Positions 14,293 through 22,875 of a stretch of DNA of 37,524 nt are shown piece after piece. Within the stretch, counting starts at the first letter, position 1. Every line of letters starts with the position of its first letter. Under the pieces are notes generated by a model. The model saw nothing but the letters and a program-made list of their open reading frames with translations. It ran no database searches and was not told the DNA's origin. A program made the translations under genes and the position numbers. The stretch lies in NCBI GenBank assembly GCA_017303875.1, contig JAFLBP010000047.1, positions 1 through 37,524 on the forward strand, in the 5' to 3' direction. Source of the stretch: Chitinophagales bacterium. GTDB taxonomy: Bacteria; Bacteroidota; Bacteroidia; Chitinophagales; Saprospiraceae.

Positions 14293-16677
14293 TTACATCG
14301 GATCCACATCTACCACCACCTGCACCTGGCTCCAGCCTTGCTGACCCAGCAAAACTTCCGTTTGTTCCCGGATCAGTTGTTTGGCGGCGGGGATCAGTGT
14401 GACCGATTTTTCCAATTTAAGTAAAATATCCTGTGCAAAATAATTGCGAATTCTTGGTATTTGCGGCAATACCGGGCCTAAAACTCTGTCTCCAAGACGA
14501 CGCCTGAGCGCCTTCCCCAAAAATGCCGCCGCTGCGTGGGTGATTTTTGGGTCTTTATGCCGTACAGACAAATGAATCAAACGCTGAAATGGCGGATAAT
14601 TGAACTGCCGGCGCTCGCGTAATTCCCTTGTTGCAAAGCCCCGGAAATCGTTCGACAACACCTCCAGCAATACAGGGTGCTTGTGGTCGAATGCCTGAAT
14701 GAGTACGCGACCGCGCTTGTGCTTGCGCCCGGCCCGGCCTGCCACCTGCGTGAGGAGCTGAAATGCCCGTTCGCCTGCCCGGAAGTCGGGAAACTTGGTC
14801 AGTTGGTCGGCGCCAAGCACGCCCACCACCGCCACATTATCAAAGTCAAGGCCCTTGGTCACCATTTGCGTGCCCACGAGAATATCGAGTCGGCGTTCTT
14901 CAAAATCATTCAGCAGCGCAGCCAGGGTAGATTTGGCGCCGGCGGTGTCCAGGTCCATGCGACCGATTCGGGCTTCCGGCAGAAAAAGTTTGATTTCATC
15001 TTCAATTTTTTCTGTTCCAAAACCTTTGAGGCCGATTTTGCCGCTACCGCAGGCCGGGCAGGCCGTCAGTGGATCCTGCTGGTAGCCGCAATAGTGGCAG
15101 CGCAGCTTGTTGACGCCCTTGTGGTAGGTCAGGCTGACGTCGCAGTTTTTACACATGGCATTCCAGCCGCAAACCTGGCATTCGAGCATGGGCGCAAAGC
15201 CGCGCCGGTTCTGGAACAGGATGGCTTGTTCTTTGCGGGCCAGCGTTTCTTTCAGCGTATCCAGTAGCGGCGCCGCAAAAATGCCGTGCATTTGCCTGGT
15301 TTTGAGTTGTGTTTTCAGGTCGATGGTGTCTATTTCCGGCATTTCCATTCCGCCGAAACGCTCGGGCATTTCCACGAGGGCGTACTTGCCCGTAGTGGCA
15401 TTGTACCAGGATTCGATGGATGGCGTTGCGGTGCCCAGCAGTACGGGCGCCTGGTGGAGCTGCGAGAGGTAAACGGCAGTATCGCGCGCGTGGTAGCGCG
15501 GCGCGGGGTCGTATTGTTTGAAGGAGGAATCGTGTTCCTCATCGACGATGAGCAGTTGCAGGTTGCGGAAGGGCAGGAAGAGGCCGCTGCGGGCGGCGAG
15601 GAAGAGTTTGCCTTCGCCGGACGCGGCTTTCCAGACTTCTACGCGCTCGTTGGTGCCGATTTTGGAGTGATAAACGGCTAATCCGCCGCCAAAAGCCTTT
15701 TGCAGGCGTTGCGTGATCTGGCCGGTGAGGGCGATTTCGGGAAGCAGGTACAGCGCTTGTCCGCCGCGCTGAATGACCTCGCGGATCAGTTCGATGTAGA
15801 CGCGGGTTTTGCCGCTGCCCGTGACGCCGAAGAGCAGGGTGGGCTTTTTTTCTGCAAATGCGCTGCGGATTTCTTCCAAAGCGCGTGTTTGTTGTGCGGA
15901 AAGCGCATCGAGATCGCTGATGGCATCTTCAAATCCGCCGAGCCGGCTCACGGGTTTGGCGTAAATTTCGAAGATTTCTTTTTTGACCAATGTTTTGAGC
16001 GAGGCTTCCGTTACATCGGCTTTTTGCAACAATTCCTGCTTGAGCACGAGGGGCTGTCGTTTGCTGAGGGCGAGGTAGGCCATCAGGATTTCGAGCTGCC
16101 GTTCTTTTTTGGCGAGTTGTTCCATCACCTCGCGCAGCAGTTCGGGCTGTTCGTTGTAGGGGGCAGCAAGGCGTACGGCACTGACCATTTTAGGGCGGAA
16201 ACGCTCCTGCAATTCTTCGCGGAGCAGCAGCACGCCGTGGTTGAGCAGGCGTTGTACGACCGGGAAAATGGTTTTTTTATTGAGGATGAGCCGGGCGTCG
16301 TCTACCGTAATTTCCTTGCGCAGGAGCAGGCCTTCGGCGATGAGGTATTCTTCTGCGTCGAGGGCGGAGAAGTTATCGCCGTACTCCTCATTAAAAACCA
16401 GTCGGGTTTCGCTGCTGAGTTTGAGGTGGCTGGGCATGGCGGCCTGCATGACTTCTCCGAGCGTGCAGCAGTAGTAATCGGCGATCCAGTCCCAGAGCTG
16501 AAGTTGTTTCGGGGAAAGGATAGAGATTTGATCGAGTACGGCGAGTACAGGTTTGACGGGGTAGGGCGGCGTCTCGCGGTGCAGGCGTTCGACGATGCCG
16601 CTGTAGTGTTTATTTTTGCCAAAAGGCACCTCTACCCGCAGGCCGGTTTGTACCAATTGGGCCAGCGATTCGGGCAC
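14293..16677 (-). CDS. priA: Primosomal protein N' (replication restart helicase PriA); true N-terminus probably further upstream
   Basis: This SF2 helicase reassembles replisomes at stalled forks. From GTG 16677 there are 794 residues. The Walker A motif GVTGSGKT is at 284-291, followed by the DEEHD box. A zinc-binding block of eight cysteines runs from CQVCGWNAMCKNC to CPACG. Helicase motifs such as LVGTQMVTKGLDF and QVAGRAGR are intact. The conserved PriA N-terminus (YADIILPLALPKRTYTYS) is encoded in the same frame directly upstream of this GTG, at 16678-16731. The frame stays open to 16803 but holds no ATG, GTG or TTG; an ATC at 16741-16743 is the best-placed candidate. I give the first conventional start and flag the extension. 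Confidence 0.93.
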   Translation of the reverse strand: MPESLAQLVQTGLRVEVPFGKNKHYSGIVERLHRETPPYPVKPVLAVLDQISILSPKQLQLWDWIADYYCCTLGEVMQAAMPSHLKLSSETRLVFNEEYGDNFSALDAEEYLIAEGLLLRKEITVDDARLILNKKTIFPVVQRLLNHGVLLLREELQERFRPKMVSAVRLAAPYNEQPELLREVMEQLAKKERQLEILMAYLALSKRQPLVLKQELLQKADVTEASLKTLVKKEIFEIYAKPVSRLGGFEDAISDLDALSAQQTRALEEIRSAFAEKKPTLLFGVTGSGKTRVYIELIREVIQRGGQALYLLPEIALTGQITQRLQKAFGGGLAVYHSKIGTNERVEVWKAASGEGKLFLAARSGLFLPFRNLQLLIVDEEHDSSFKQYDPAPRYHARDTAVYLSQLHQAPVLLGTATPSIESWYNATTGKYALVEMPERFGGMEMPEIDTIDLKTQLKTRQMHGIFAAPLLDTLKETLARKEQAILFQNRRGFAPMLECQVCGWNAMCKNCDVSLTYHKGVNKLRCHYCGYQQDPLTACPACGSGKIGLKGFGTEKIEDEIKLFLPEARIGRMDLDTAGAKSTLAALLNDFEERRLDILVGTQMVTKGLDFDNVAVVGVLGADQLTKFPDFRAGERAFQLLTQVAGRAGRKHKRGRVLIQAFDHKHPVLLEVLSNDFRGFATRELRERRQFNYPPFQRLIHLSVRHKDPKITHAAAAFLGKALRRRLGDRVLGPVLPQIPRIRNYFAQDILLKLEKSVTLIPAAKQLIREQTEVLLGQQGWSQVQVVVDVDPM

Positions 16678-16821
16678 GCTGTAGGTGTAAGTGCGTTTGG
16701 GAAGCGCTAGGGGGAGAATAATGTCGGCGTATAAAGCTTCGATGGTGCGGGAATTTAGGGTTAAAGATAGCGCTTGTAATTTTTTTAGGGCAAATGAAAC
16801 ATTTTATTCGGAAAAAGGGTT

Positions 16822-16829
16822 TAGTTTTG
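16822..16829 (+). promoter_or_regulatory. Possible infC promoter (-7 box) in the priA-infC divergent spacer
   Basis: TAGTTTTG matches TAnnTTTG 86 bases before the infC start. The -33 element is not clear. The spacer also encodes the presumed priA N-terminus on the other strand, so the two genes' expression signals overlap. Confidence 0.4.
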
Positions 16830-16914
16830 TGCCTGTTTTTAAACGTTTTAAGGGTTTGGGAAAAATGCCGCTCTTGAAACTTTATCTTTTTTCTTAACAA
16901 AACGAAAGGATTAC

Positions 16915-17595
16915 TTGACTTTCAACAAATCTTACCCACCCCGCCCCGGTGGCGGCGGCCCACCTCGACCTGGTGGCCCATCCAACAATCGCCCTCCTGG
17001 CGGTCCTCCCGGCGGTCGTCGGCCAATGCCCGGCGGACGCCAGCAGCAACCCGAACACCGCATCAACGATTTCATCCGCGTGCCGGAAGTGCGTTTGGTG
17101 GGTGAAAACATGGAAGAAATTTCAGCCATTGCAGGCCAGCCGGTGGAAGCGGGCGTATACCCGACGGCGAAGTTGCTCAAATGGGCCGACGAGATGGAGC
17201 TTGATCTGGTGGAAATTTCCCCCAATGCGGTGCCGCCGGTTGTGCGCATCGTTGATTACAACAAGTTCCTGTATCAAAAGAAAAAGAAAGAGAAGGAAAT
17301 GAAAGCCAATACGGTCAAGGTGGATCTGAAAGAGATTCGCTTTGGTCCGGAAACCGGCGAACACGACTTCGAATTCAAAGTGCGCCACGCCAAAAGCTTC
17401 CTCACTGAAGGCAATAAAGTGAAAGCCTATGTGCAGTTCCGCGGCCGTGCTATCGTATTTAAAGACCGCGGCGAGCTGTTGCTGCTGCGCTTTATGAAAG
17501 AACTCGAAGAGTTCGGAGTAGCCGAGCAAATGCCAAAACTCGACGGCAAACGCATGATGGTTATCTTCTCGCCGAAAAAAGGTCTGAAGAAGTAA
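16915..17595 (+). CDS. infC: Translation initiation factor IF-3 with Pro/Gly-rich N-terminal extension
   Basis: IF-3 binds the 30S subunit and rejects non-canonical starts. The core is standard: N-domain from INDFIRVPEVRLVGENMEEI, a Lys-rich linker (KKKKEKEMK), and the C-domain with KEIRFGPETGEHDFEFKVRHA and VQFRGRAI. The product is 226 residues against about 170-180 for most bacteria. The excess is an N-terminal segment of about 45 residues rich in Pro, Gly and Arg. No ATG precedes the core in frame, and the only suitable start is TTG 16915. Poor starts on infC are known elsewhere as the basis of autoregulation. It heads the usual infC-rpmI-rplT order. Confidence 0.93.
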   Translation: MTFNKSYPPRPGGGGPPRPGGPSNNRPPGGPPGGRRPMPGGRQQQPEHRINDFIRVPEVRLVGENMEEISAIAGQPVEAGVYPTAKLLKWADEMELDLVEISPNAVPPVVRIVDYNKFLYQKKKKEKEMKANTVKVDLKEIRFGPETGEHDFEFKVRHAKSFLTEGNKVKAYVQFRGRAIVFKDRGELLLLRFMKELEEFGVAEQMPKLDGKRMMVIFSPKKGLKK

Positions 17596-17625
17596 TAAAA
17601 TTTTCCGCACAATTATACCTGTATT

Positions 17626-17660
17626 TAAAACGGAGCGTCGTATCTTCGCGCTCCGTTTTA
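17626..17660 (+). terminator. Hairpin between infC and rpmI (terminator or attenuator)
   Basis: A perfect 12-bp stem, TAAAACGGAGCG (17626-17637) with CGCTCCGTTTTA (17649-17660), has an 11-base loop and is followed by a short A/T stretch. TATCTTCG in the loop resembles a -7 box, so the site could both end infC transcripts and start an rpmI-rplT transcript. Confidence 0.6.
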
Positions 17661-17675
17661 AAAATACGTTTTGTC

Positions 17676-17870
17676 ATGCCTAAAATGAAGACCCATTCCA
17701 GCGCCAAGAAGCGTTTCAAGGTGACTGGTACCGGCAAGGTCAAGCGCAACCGCGCACGTATGCGTCACTTGATGCGTAAGAAAACAACCAAAGCCAAACG
17801 CAACCTGCGTGGCTCTGTTGTAGTAGACGTATCGGAACACGCACGTATCGAGCGCCTGCTGGTTATCTAA
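17676..17870 (+). CDS. rpmI: 50S ribosomal protein L35
   Basis: The 64-residue basic protein begins MPKMKTHSSAKKRFKVTGTG, the L35 signature, followed by the Arg/Lys-rich segment KVKRNRARMRHLMRKKT. Length and sequence are typical. It lies between infC and rplT as in most bacteria, behind the hairpin at 17626-17660. Confidence 0.98.
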   Translation: MPKMKTHSSAKKRFKVTGTGKVKRNRARMRHLMRKKTTKAKRNLRGSVVVDVSEHARIERLLVI

Positions 17871-17903
17871 TTTTTCTCATTTTTTAACGAGAACAATGGC
17901 TTA

Positions 17904-17935
17904 AGTGCCCTCTGTGAGGGTCCCGTTGTTGCACT
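17904..17935 (+). other. Small nested hairpin in the rpmI-rplT spacer
   Basis: CCCTC (17908-17912) pairs with GAGGG (17916-17920), and outer AGTGC (17904-17908) could pair with GCACT (17931-17935). It sits 15 bases before the L20 start. L20 represses its own operon by binding leader RNA in several bacteria, so a regulatory role is possible but unproven. Confidence 0.3.
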
Positions 17936-17949
17936 AAAAAAGTTCACTC

Positions 17950-18303
17950 ATGCCAAGAGCTACCAACAACCCGGCCTCCCGCGCCCGCCGGAAAAAAATT
18001 ATGTTAGCCGCACGCGGCTACTTTGGCGCCCGCTCCAAAGTGTACACCGTTGCCAAAAATACCCTTGAAAAAGGTTGGCAGTATGCTTACCGCGACCGCA
18101 AATTCAAAAAACGCCTCTACCGCCGCCTCTGGATCGCTCGTATCAACGCAGCCGTACGCGCAGAAGGCCTCAACTACAGCCGCTTCATTCACGGTCTCGC
18201 CGAAAAAAATATCGGCCTCAACCGTAAAGTACTGGCAGACCTGGCCCTCAACAACCCGGCAACTTTCAAAGCCGTGGTGAATGCCGTAATCGGTAAAGCT
18301 TAA
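17950..18303 (+). CDS. rplT: 50S ribosomal protein L20
   Basis: The 117-residue protein has the typical start MPRATNNPASRARRKKIM and the motifs ARGYFGARSKVYTVAK and LWIARINAAVR. The long basic N-terminal helix threads into 23S rRNA, and the globular C-domain is complete. It is the last gene of the infC operon, followed by a strong terminator. Confidence 0.98.
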   Translation: MPRATNNPASRARRKKIMLAARGYFGARSKVYTVAKNTLEKGWQYAYRDRKFKKRLYRRLWIARINAAVRAEGLNYSRFIHGLAEKNIGLNRKVLADLALNNPATFKAVVNAVIGKA

Positions 18304-18332
18304 TACAAGCGCTTCCCGACGTTAGGTTTTAT

Positions 18333-18373
18333 AAATGAGTCGTTTTCATCTGTTGAAGGCGACTCATTTTTTT
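18333..18373 (+). terminator. Rho-independent terminator after rplT
   Basis: AAATGAGTCG (18333-18342) pairs with CGACTCATTT (18360-18369) and is followed by a run of seven T. It lies 30 bases past the rplT stop. Confidence 0.85.
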
Positions 18374-18452
18374 AGCGCCCATATACGCTTGCGCGCTTTT
18401 ATACGTTAGAAGTCAAATTCTAATCTGATTACTCAGACTGGTTCTCACCCGA

Positions 18453-18480
18453 TTGTGATTTTTTAATTTTTGTATCTTGG
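18453..18480 (+). promoter_or_regulatory. Probable promoter of the 263-residue secreted protein gene
   Basis: TTG at 18453-18455 and TATCTTGG at 18473-18480 (one mismatch to TAnnTTTG) have the spacing of Bacteroidota -33/-7 elements. The leader would be about 60 bases to ATG 18548. The remainder of the 244-base spacer after rplT shows only the terminator. Confidence 0.5.
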
Positions 18481-18547
18481 CCGCAGCTTGTTACACCACA
18501 CGCTGTAGTCAGGTCATATTTTCCATTTTTTCTCAACTACTCGACTG

Positions 18548-19339
18548 ATGAAAAAAACATTACTCACACTCTTGCTCGCAACCAGTACCCTTAGCGCCTT
18601 TTTGTCGGCACAAAACTGTGTGCGCGATTCGTCCATCATCGCTACCGGCGACCTGCTTTCTCCGGCGCCCTACACCGATCCGGCTCCCAATTACAACCTC
18701 GCCACGGCTTGTGTCAACACGCCTTATGTACAATCGGTAACGGTTAACGTACCCACATCGTTTTCCGGATTCCCGATCACCAACGTCACCATCGCCGCTA
18801 CCGGTGCAGTTACGAACCTGCCCGCAGGTATCAATTACACCTGTAACCCGCCCAACTGCGTGTTCCTCGCCGGTACCCTCGGTTGCATCCTGCTCACCGG
18901 CACACCCACCGGCACCACACCCGCACCCGATACCCTGGACCTCGGCATCAATGCCACGGTGAACACCCCGCTGGCGCCCATCCCGGTCAGTTTCCCCGGT
19001 CAGCTTGCTCCCGGCTCGCACTACTACCTGAAATACTACACCCAGGCAGGCTGCACCAGCAGCGCCGAAGAACTGCCCGGCCAGATCGCACGCGTGTACA
19101 ACACGCCGAACCCTTTTGGCCAGCAAACCACCATCAACGTGGACGCGCTCGTGAATGGCGACTTCTTCTTCCAGGTATTCGACCTGCTCGGCCGTTCGGT
19201 GTACGAAGAATCGCTGCGCCTCAACACCGGCGCCAACCAGTTCACGTTTGATGCCGGTCAATTGCCCAATGGCGCCTATTTCTACGCCATCTCCAACCCG
19301 CAAGGCAAAATTATGCGCAAGATGATTGTTCAACGATGA
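18548..19339 (+). CDS. Secreted protein with T9SS C-terminal sorting domain
   Basis: The 263-residue protein has a signal peptide (MKKTLLTLLLATSTLSAFLSA, about 1-21). It is followed by a Pro/Thr/Gly-rich beta region of about 155 residues with no recognised domain and several Cys that could pair. The last 80 residues form a type A-like sorting domain: YNTPNPFGQQTTINV, FFQVFDLLGRSVYE, GQLPNGAYFYAISNPQGKI and terminal KMIVQR. Cargo of this type crosses the outer membrane by the type IX system. The function of the body is unknown. The stop codon adjoins tandem ACGATGA words that belong to intergenic element C. Confidence 0.85.
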   Translation: MKKTLLTLLLATSTLSAFLSAQNCVRDSSIIATGDLLSPAPYTDPAPNYNLATACVNTPYVQSVTVNVPTSFSGFPITNVTIAATGAVTNLPAGINYTCNPPNCVFLAGTLGCILLTGTPTGTTPAPDTLDLGINATVNTPLAPIPVSFPGQLAPGSHYYLKYYTQAGCTSSAEELPGQIARVYNTPNPFGQQTTINVDALVNGDFFFQVFDLLGRSVYEESLRLNTGANQFTFDAGQLPNGAYFYAISNPQGKIMRKMIVQR

Positions 19340-19566
19340 ACGATGAATGATGAACGATGAGTGTTTTGAGTGTTTTTGTATTTTAGTGTTTTAGTGTTTT
19401 TGTGTTTTTGTGTTTTTGTGTTTTTGTGTTTTAGAATTTTAAGGGTAAAGGTAAAGCTGTACTGCTCATAAGTCCCCCCCCCCAATTCTAAAACACCAAA
19501 ATTCTAAAACACCAAAACACCAAAACACTCAAACACTCATCGTTCATCACTCATCGTTCATCGTTC
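19330..19566. repeat. Intergenic inverted-repeat element, copy C, with a 10-C tract
   Basis: From left to right there are repeated AACGATGA words (19330-19361), TTTTTGTG/TTTAGTG words, the shared core (19444-19473, including TAAAGGTAAAGCTG), ten C residues at 19474-19483, then CCAAAACAC words and inverted TCATCGTTC words up to 19566. The core matches those of copies A and B. No minus-strand gene lies downstream of it here. From 19567 to the next gene I see only a weak CACCTTTG box near 19620. Confidence 0.85.
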
Positions 19567-19715
19567 CTTTTTAATCTTTTCTCAAACTGGGTTTTCCGCC
19601 TCAATCTCTTATTTATTCACCTTTGCAGGGTGTTGAGCGGTTTGCCGGCAGGCTTTTTTGGCCTGTAAAATTCGGGTAAGCCCTTTGTCCTGCGAATCAT
19701 GGTTTTGATTGCAGC

Positions 19716-21521
19716 ATGAGAAAACCTCTCCTCCTCCTATGTTTTTTGTCGGCCCTCAGCGCCGGCGTTTTTGCCCAAACCGGCTGCCCCGGTTGTAGCA
19801 CCAACCTTCCGGCCAACCTTCCGGCAGATACCATTTACCTGCCGCAAATTCCGGACGGTACCGCCGGACAAGCCTACAGCAAAGACATCTCTTTCCGGAT
19901 GCCCAAAACCACTACGCCGGTACATGCCGTAGACAGCACCACGCCGCCCGGCCTGACGCTGAGTACCATGGAAATTCTTTCCATAGACGGCCTGCCGCCC
20001 GGCCTGACCTGGGAGGCCAGCCAATTGGTGTTTCAGACAGCCAATGAAACCGACGGTTGTATCCGGATTTGCGGTACGCCCCTCGTTTCCGATTCTTTTA
20101 AACTGACGGTAAAAATCCGCGCCACGGTGCTGTTTATCAAACAGGAAGATACCTTCCCGATGAGCCTTTACATTGCGCCTAAAAGCAGCACGACCGACGG
20201 TTTTTCGATGGATAATGTCAGCGGATGTGGTACCGCAAGTGTTGAATTTACCAACAATATCCCCTCCGGCGGCGTCAGTGGCTTTTTCTATACCTGGGAT
20301 TTTGGCGACGGCGACTTCAGCAATGAAGAAGACCCGGGCACGCATGTGTACGAGCAGCCGGGCACTTATATTGTTAATTATCAGGCTATTGTGGATAGTG
20401 CCAGCTTTGTGCTTGAAAGCGCGCGCGTGCTGGGCGTTACCTGTGTCGACCAGTTGGGCCTGGGCGCTCCCGATTTGTATGTATTGATTAAGGATCCCAA
20501 TGGCACGTTGGTATACAACTCCTCTCCGGCAGTAGACAATACGGCTTTGCCCCGCAGTTTTATGACCAATCTGAAACTCGGCCCCGGCAACTACACGATA
20601 GAAGTTTGGGATGAAGATGGTGGTTTGAAAGGCGGCGACGATGCCTGCGGCAGCATTTCCTTTAATGCGTTGAGCAACGATACCCTCATTTCGGGCGGTT
20701 TCCGCGTGGTGATGAATATTATCCATGTGGTGGACACCATTCGTTCGACCGACACGGTGCGTGTGTACCCGCTGCCAGCCCTGCCCCTGATCAGTGCCAA
20801 CGATCAGACGGTTTTTTGTGCAGGCGATTCGGTGCAGCTGAAAGCCTCGTACAGCAGCGGCAATCAGTGGCTCCTGAATGACGTATGGATCACGGATGCC
20901 GTGGATTCGGTGTTGACTGTCAAGCAAAGCGGTATTTATCAGGTGCTGCATACGACGGCGGATGGCTGCTCGGCTATTTCGGCCCCCCAGCAGGTGACGG
21001 TGCATCCGCTGCCGACCACGCCGGTGTACATCAACATCAACAACTCGCTGCGCCTGTACGATACCACCAATTTGGCCAATTACGCCCTGCAATGGTACAA
21101 TGGCCCGAACCCGATTCCGGGTGCTACGGAATTCCGCTACTGCGCTACGGAAAGCAGCACTTACGGACTGGAGGTAATTGACCTTGCTACGGGCTGCCGC
21201 AATTATTATTCCCTGTTTATTGCCCTGAACCCCTTGTACGATTGCACCATCGGTACAAGCGAAGCAGCTGTTTTGCCCTTGAACATACAGCCCAATCCGG
21301 CACAAACACAGGCAAGTTTGCTATGGCCACAGGTTTTGTCGGAAGATGCCCAACTCCTGTTGCGCGACCTCAGCGGCCGCCTCCTGGAGCAGCGCCGCGT
21401 GGCACAAGGCACACAACAAATCAATATTCCGCTGGATGATTTCGCCAACGGCATTTACCTGCTTGATCTGCAATTGGCCAGCGGCCAGCGGTTTAGCGGG
21501 AAATTGGTGGTGTTGCGATAG
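19716..21521 (+). CDS. Secreted PKD-domain protein with T9SS sorting domain
   Basis: The 601-residue product has a signal peptide (about 1-20, ending GVFAQ). A beta-rich region with Cys pairs (CPGC) comes next. A PKD domain at about residues 165-230 is marked by YTWDFGDGDFSNEEDPG and the following THVYEQPGTYIV. A middle domain with IEVWDEDGG at about 290-300 resembles a C2-like fold, and an Ig-like segment follows (CAGDSVQLKASYSSGNQWLL). The C-terminal 80 residues are a type A-like sorting domain (LNIQPNPAQTQASLLW, LLRDLSGRLLEQRRV, FANGIYLLDLQLASGQRF). It is likely a cell-surface or secreted adhesive or glycan-binding protein; no catalytic motif is seen. Confidence 0.85.
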   Translation: MRKPLLLLCFLSALSAGVFAQTGCPGCSTNLPANLPADTIYLPQIPDGTAGQAYSKDISFRMPKTTTPVHAVDSTTPPGLTLSTMEILSIDGLPPGLTWEASQLVFQTANETDGCIRICGTPLVSDSFKLTVKIRATVLFIKQEDTFPMSLYIAPKSSTTDGFSMDNVSGCGTASVEFTNNIPSGGVSGFFYTWDFGDGDFSNEEDPGTHVYEQPGTYIVNYQAIVDSASFVLESARVLGVTCVDQLGLGAPDLYVLIKDPNGTLVYNSSPAVDNTALPRSFMTNLKLGPGNYTIEVWDEDGGLKGGDDACGSISFNALSNDTLISGGFRVVMNIIHVVDTIRSTDTVRVYPLPALPLISANDQTVFCAGDSVQLKASYSSGNQWLLNDVWITDAVDSVLTVKQSGIYQVLHTTADGCSAISAPQQVTVHPLPTTPVYININNSLRLYDTTNLANYALQWYNGPNPIPGATEFRYCATESSTYGLEVIDLATGCRNYYSLFIALNPLYDCTIGTSEAAVLPLNIQPNPAQTQASLLWPQVLSEDAQLLLRDLSGRLLEQRRVAQGTQQINIPLDDFANGIYLLDLQLASGQRFSGKLVVLR

Positions 21522-21530
21522 GAAATGTTA

Positions 21531-21572
21531 ATTTTGCAACATGCTCTGAACATGCAGGGCATGTTGCAAAAT
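21531..21572 (+). terminator. Hairpin after the PKD-protein gene
   Basis: A perfect 14-bp stem, ATTTTGCAACATGC (21531-21544) with its complement (21559-21572), encloses a 14-base loop. It starts nine bases after the stop codon and 12 bases before xseA. There is no long T run, so it may attenuate rather than fully stop transcription. Confidence 0.6.
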
Positions 21573-21583
21573 CCACCTCATCC

Positions 21584-22807
21584 ATGCTCACCTACTCCCT
21601 CCTCGATTTGAACGATTACCTGCGGCGCGTCATCGCGCTGAACTTTGCCCAGCCGCTTTGGGTGGAGGCAGAGATTGCGCAGGCGGGCAATGCGCGGGGG
21701 CACTGGTATTTTGAGTTGATTCAAAAAGGCGCGGAGCAGGAACTGGTGGCCCAGGCCCAGGCCGCTTTGTGGGCCAATGATTACCGCCGCCTGCTCAAGC
21801 TGCACGGGCCAGCCCTTCAGGAAGCTTTGCAAACGGGTATGTCGGTGAAATTGCAGGTAAAAGTGGAGTTTCACGAGCGTTTTGGCCTGAAATTGATCGT
21901 CCAGGACGTGGACGTGGCATTCACTTTCGGGCAGCTCGAATTGCAGCGCCGGCAAGCTGTTGAGGCGCTGCGAAGTGCCGGATTGCTGGAGCGCAATGCA
22001 GCGCTGTCCTTGCCGCCTGTTTTGCAGCGCATTGCAGTGATCAGCTCTGAAGGCGCAGCGGGTTATCAGGATTTTTGCGTGCATTTAGCCGAAAACACCT
22101 TTGGCTATAAGTTTCGGACTACTTTATTCAACAGTGCCGTTCAGGGGCAGCTGGCAGAAAAAGAGCTGATCGGGGCATTGGCACAGGTGGCGTATCGACA
22201 TCGTGAATTTGATGCGCTGGTGCTAATTCGGGGCGGCGGCTCCCGGCTGGATTTGGCCGTTTTCGACCGGTTGGAACTTTGCCGGCAGGCAGCCCTGTCG
22301 CCCTTGCCGGTTTTGAGCGGAGTAGGGCACGACACCGACCAGTCGGTACTCGATTTGGTGGCGCATACGGCGCTGAAAACCCCGACGGCGGTGGCTGATT
22401 TTTTGATACAGCACAATCTTTTTTTTGAAAATAATTTATTGCGCTTGTCGGATCACTTGCGCGGATACAGTGAGCAAAATTTGTTGCAGGCCCGGCTGAA
22501 CTTACAGCAATACGAAGCGCTGGCCTTTGCGGCCACGCGGGAGCGCCTGCGCCTGCATGCGCAGCGCTTAGCGCAATGGGCCGACTTGTTGCCGCAGTAT
22601 GCCCGGCAAAGTTTGCTGCGTCAGGAGCAGCAAATAAGCCAAATTGAGGCTTTTTGTGAAGCATTAAAGCCGGAAAAGGCCTTAAAACGCGGTTACAGCA
22701 TTACCCGAAAAAACGGTATTGTCGTGCAGTCTGCCGGGAGCCTGCAAGCTGGCGACACCCTCGAAACCGTGCTAAGCGACGGATCGGTCAAAAGTATCGT
22801 TTCGTAA
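21584..22807 (+). CDS. xseA: Exodeoxyribonuclease VII large subunit
   Basis: The 407-residue catalytic subunit of the ssDNA exonuclease has an OB-fold N-domain (LWVEAEIAQ, GHWYFELIQKG) followed by the ExoVII_large catalytic domain. Family motifs are ISSEGAAGYQDF, LIRGGGSRLDLAVFD and GVGHDTDQSVLDLVAHTALKTPTAVADF split over 315-345. The coiled-coil region at about 330-380 and the C-terminal GYSI segment (LKRGYSITRKNG) are present. No xseB reading frame follows it in the 179-base gap, so the small subunit must be elsewhere if it exists. Confidence 0.95.
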   Translation: MLTYSLLDLNDYLRRVIALNFAQPLWVEAEIAQAGNARGHWYFELIQKGAEQELVAQAQAALWANDYRRLLKLHGPALQEALQTGMSVKLQVKVEFHERFGLKLIVQDVDVAFTFGQLELQRRQAVEALRSAGLLERNAALSLPPVLQRIAVISSEGAAGYQDFCVHLAENTFGYKFRTTLFNSAVQGQLAEKELIGALAQVAYRHREFDALVLIRGGGSRLDLAVFDRLELCRQAALSPLPVLSGVGHDTDQSVLDLVAHTALKTPTAVADFLIQHNLFFENNLLRLSDHLRGYSEQNLLQARLNLQQYEALAFAATRERLRLHAQRLAQWADLLPQYARQSLLRQEQQISQIEAFCEALKPEKALKRGYSITRKNGIVVQSAGSLQAGDTLETVLSDGSVKSIVS

Positions 22808-22831
22808 ATTGGCAGCGCATTCGGGCGCCCG

Positions 22832-22865
22832 AACGTTATGCGCAACAGCTTTGCGCAGTAACGTT
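22832..22865 (+). terminator. Hairpin downstream of xseA
   Basis: AACGTTATGCGCAA pairs with TTGCGCAGTAACGTT with a single bulged base. It is preceded by the 14-base palindrome TTCGGGCGCCCGAA at 22820-22833. There is no T tract; the assignment rests on its position 25 bases after the xseA stop. Confidence 0.45.
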
Positions 22866-22875
22866 GTGTAAACAT

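Noticed and set aside
15700..16710. Plus-strand open frame of 336 codons opposite priA
   Set aside because: PriA motifs are unambiguous on the minus strand; the shadow frame has no recognisable features.
16610..16900. Minus-strand frame of 96 codons overlapping the priA start, as evidence for a frameshift in priA
   Set aside because: The conserved PriA N-terminus continues in the main frame; the alternative frame encodes nothing PriA-like, so a frameshift is not needed to explain it.
19737..21305. Minus-strand open frame of 522 codons opposite the PKD protein gene
   Set aside because: The sense strand encodes a clear signal peptide, PKD domain and sorting domain; the antisense frame has none and follows codon bias of the real gene.
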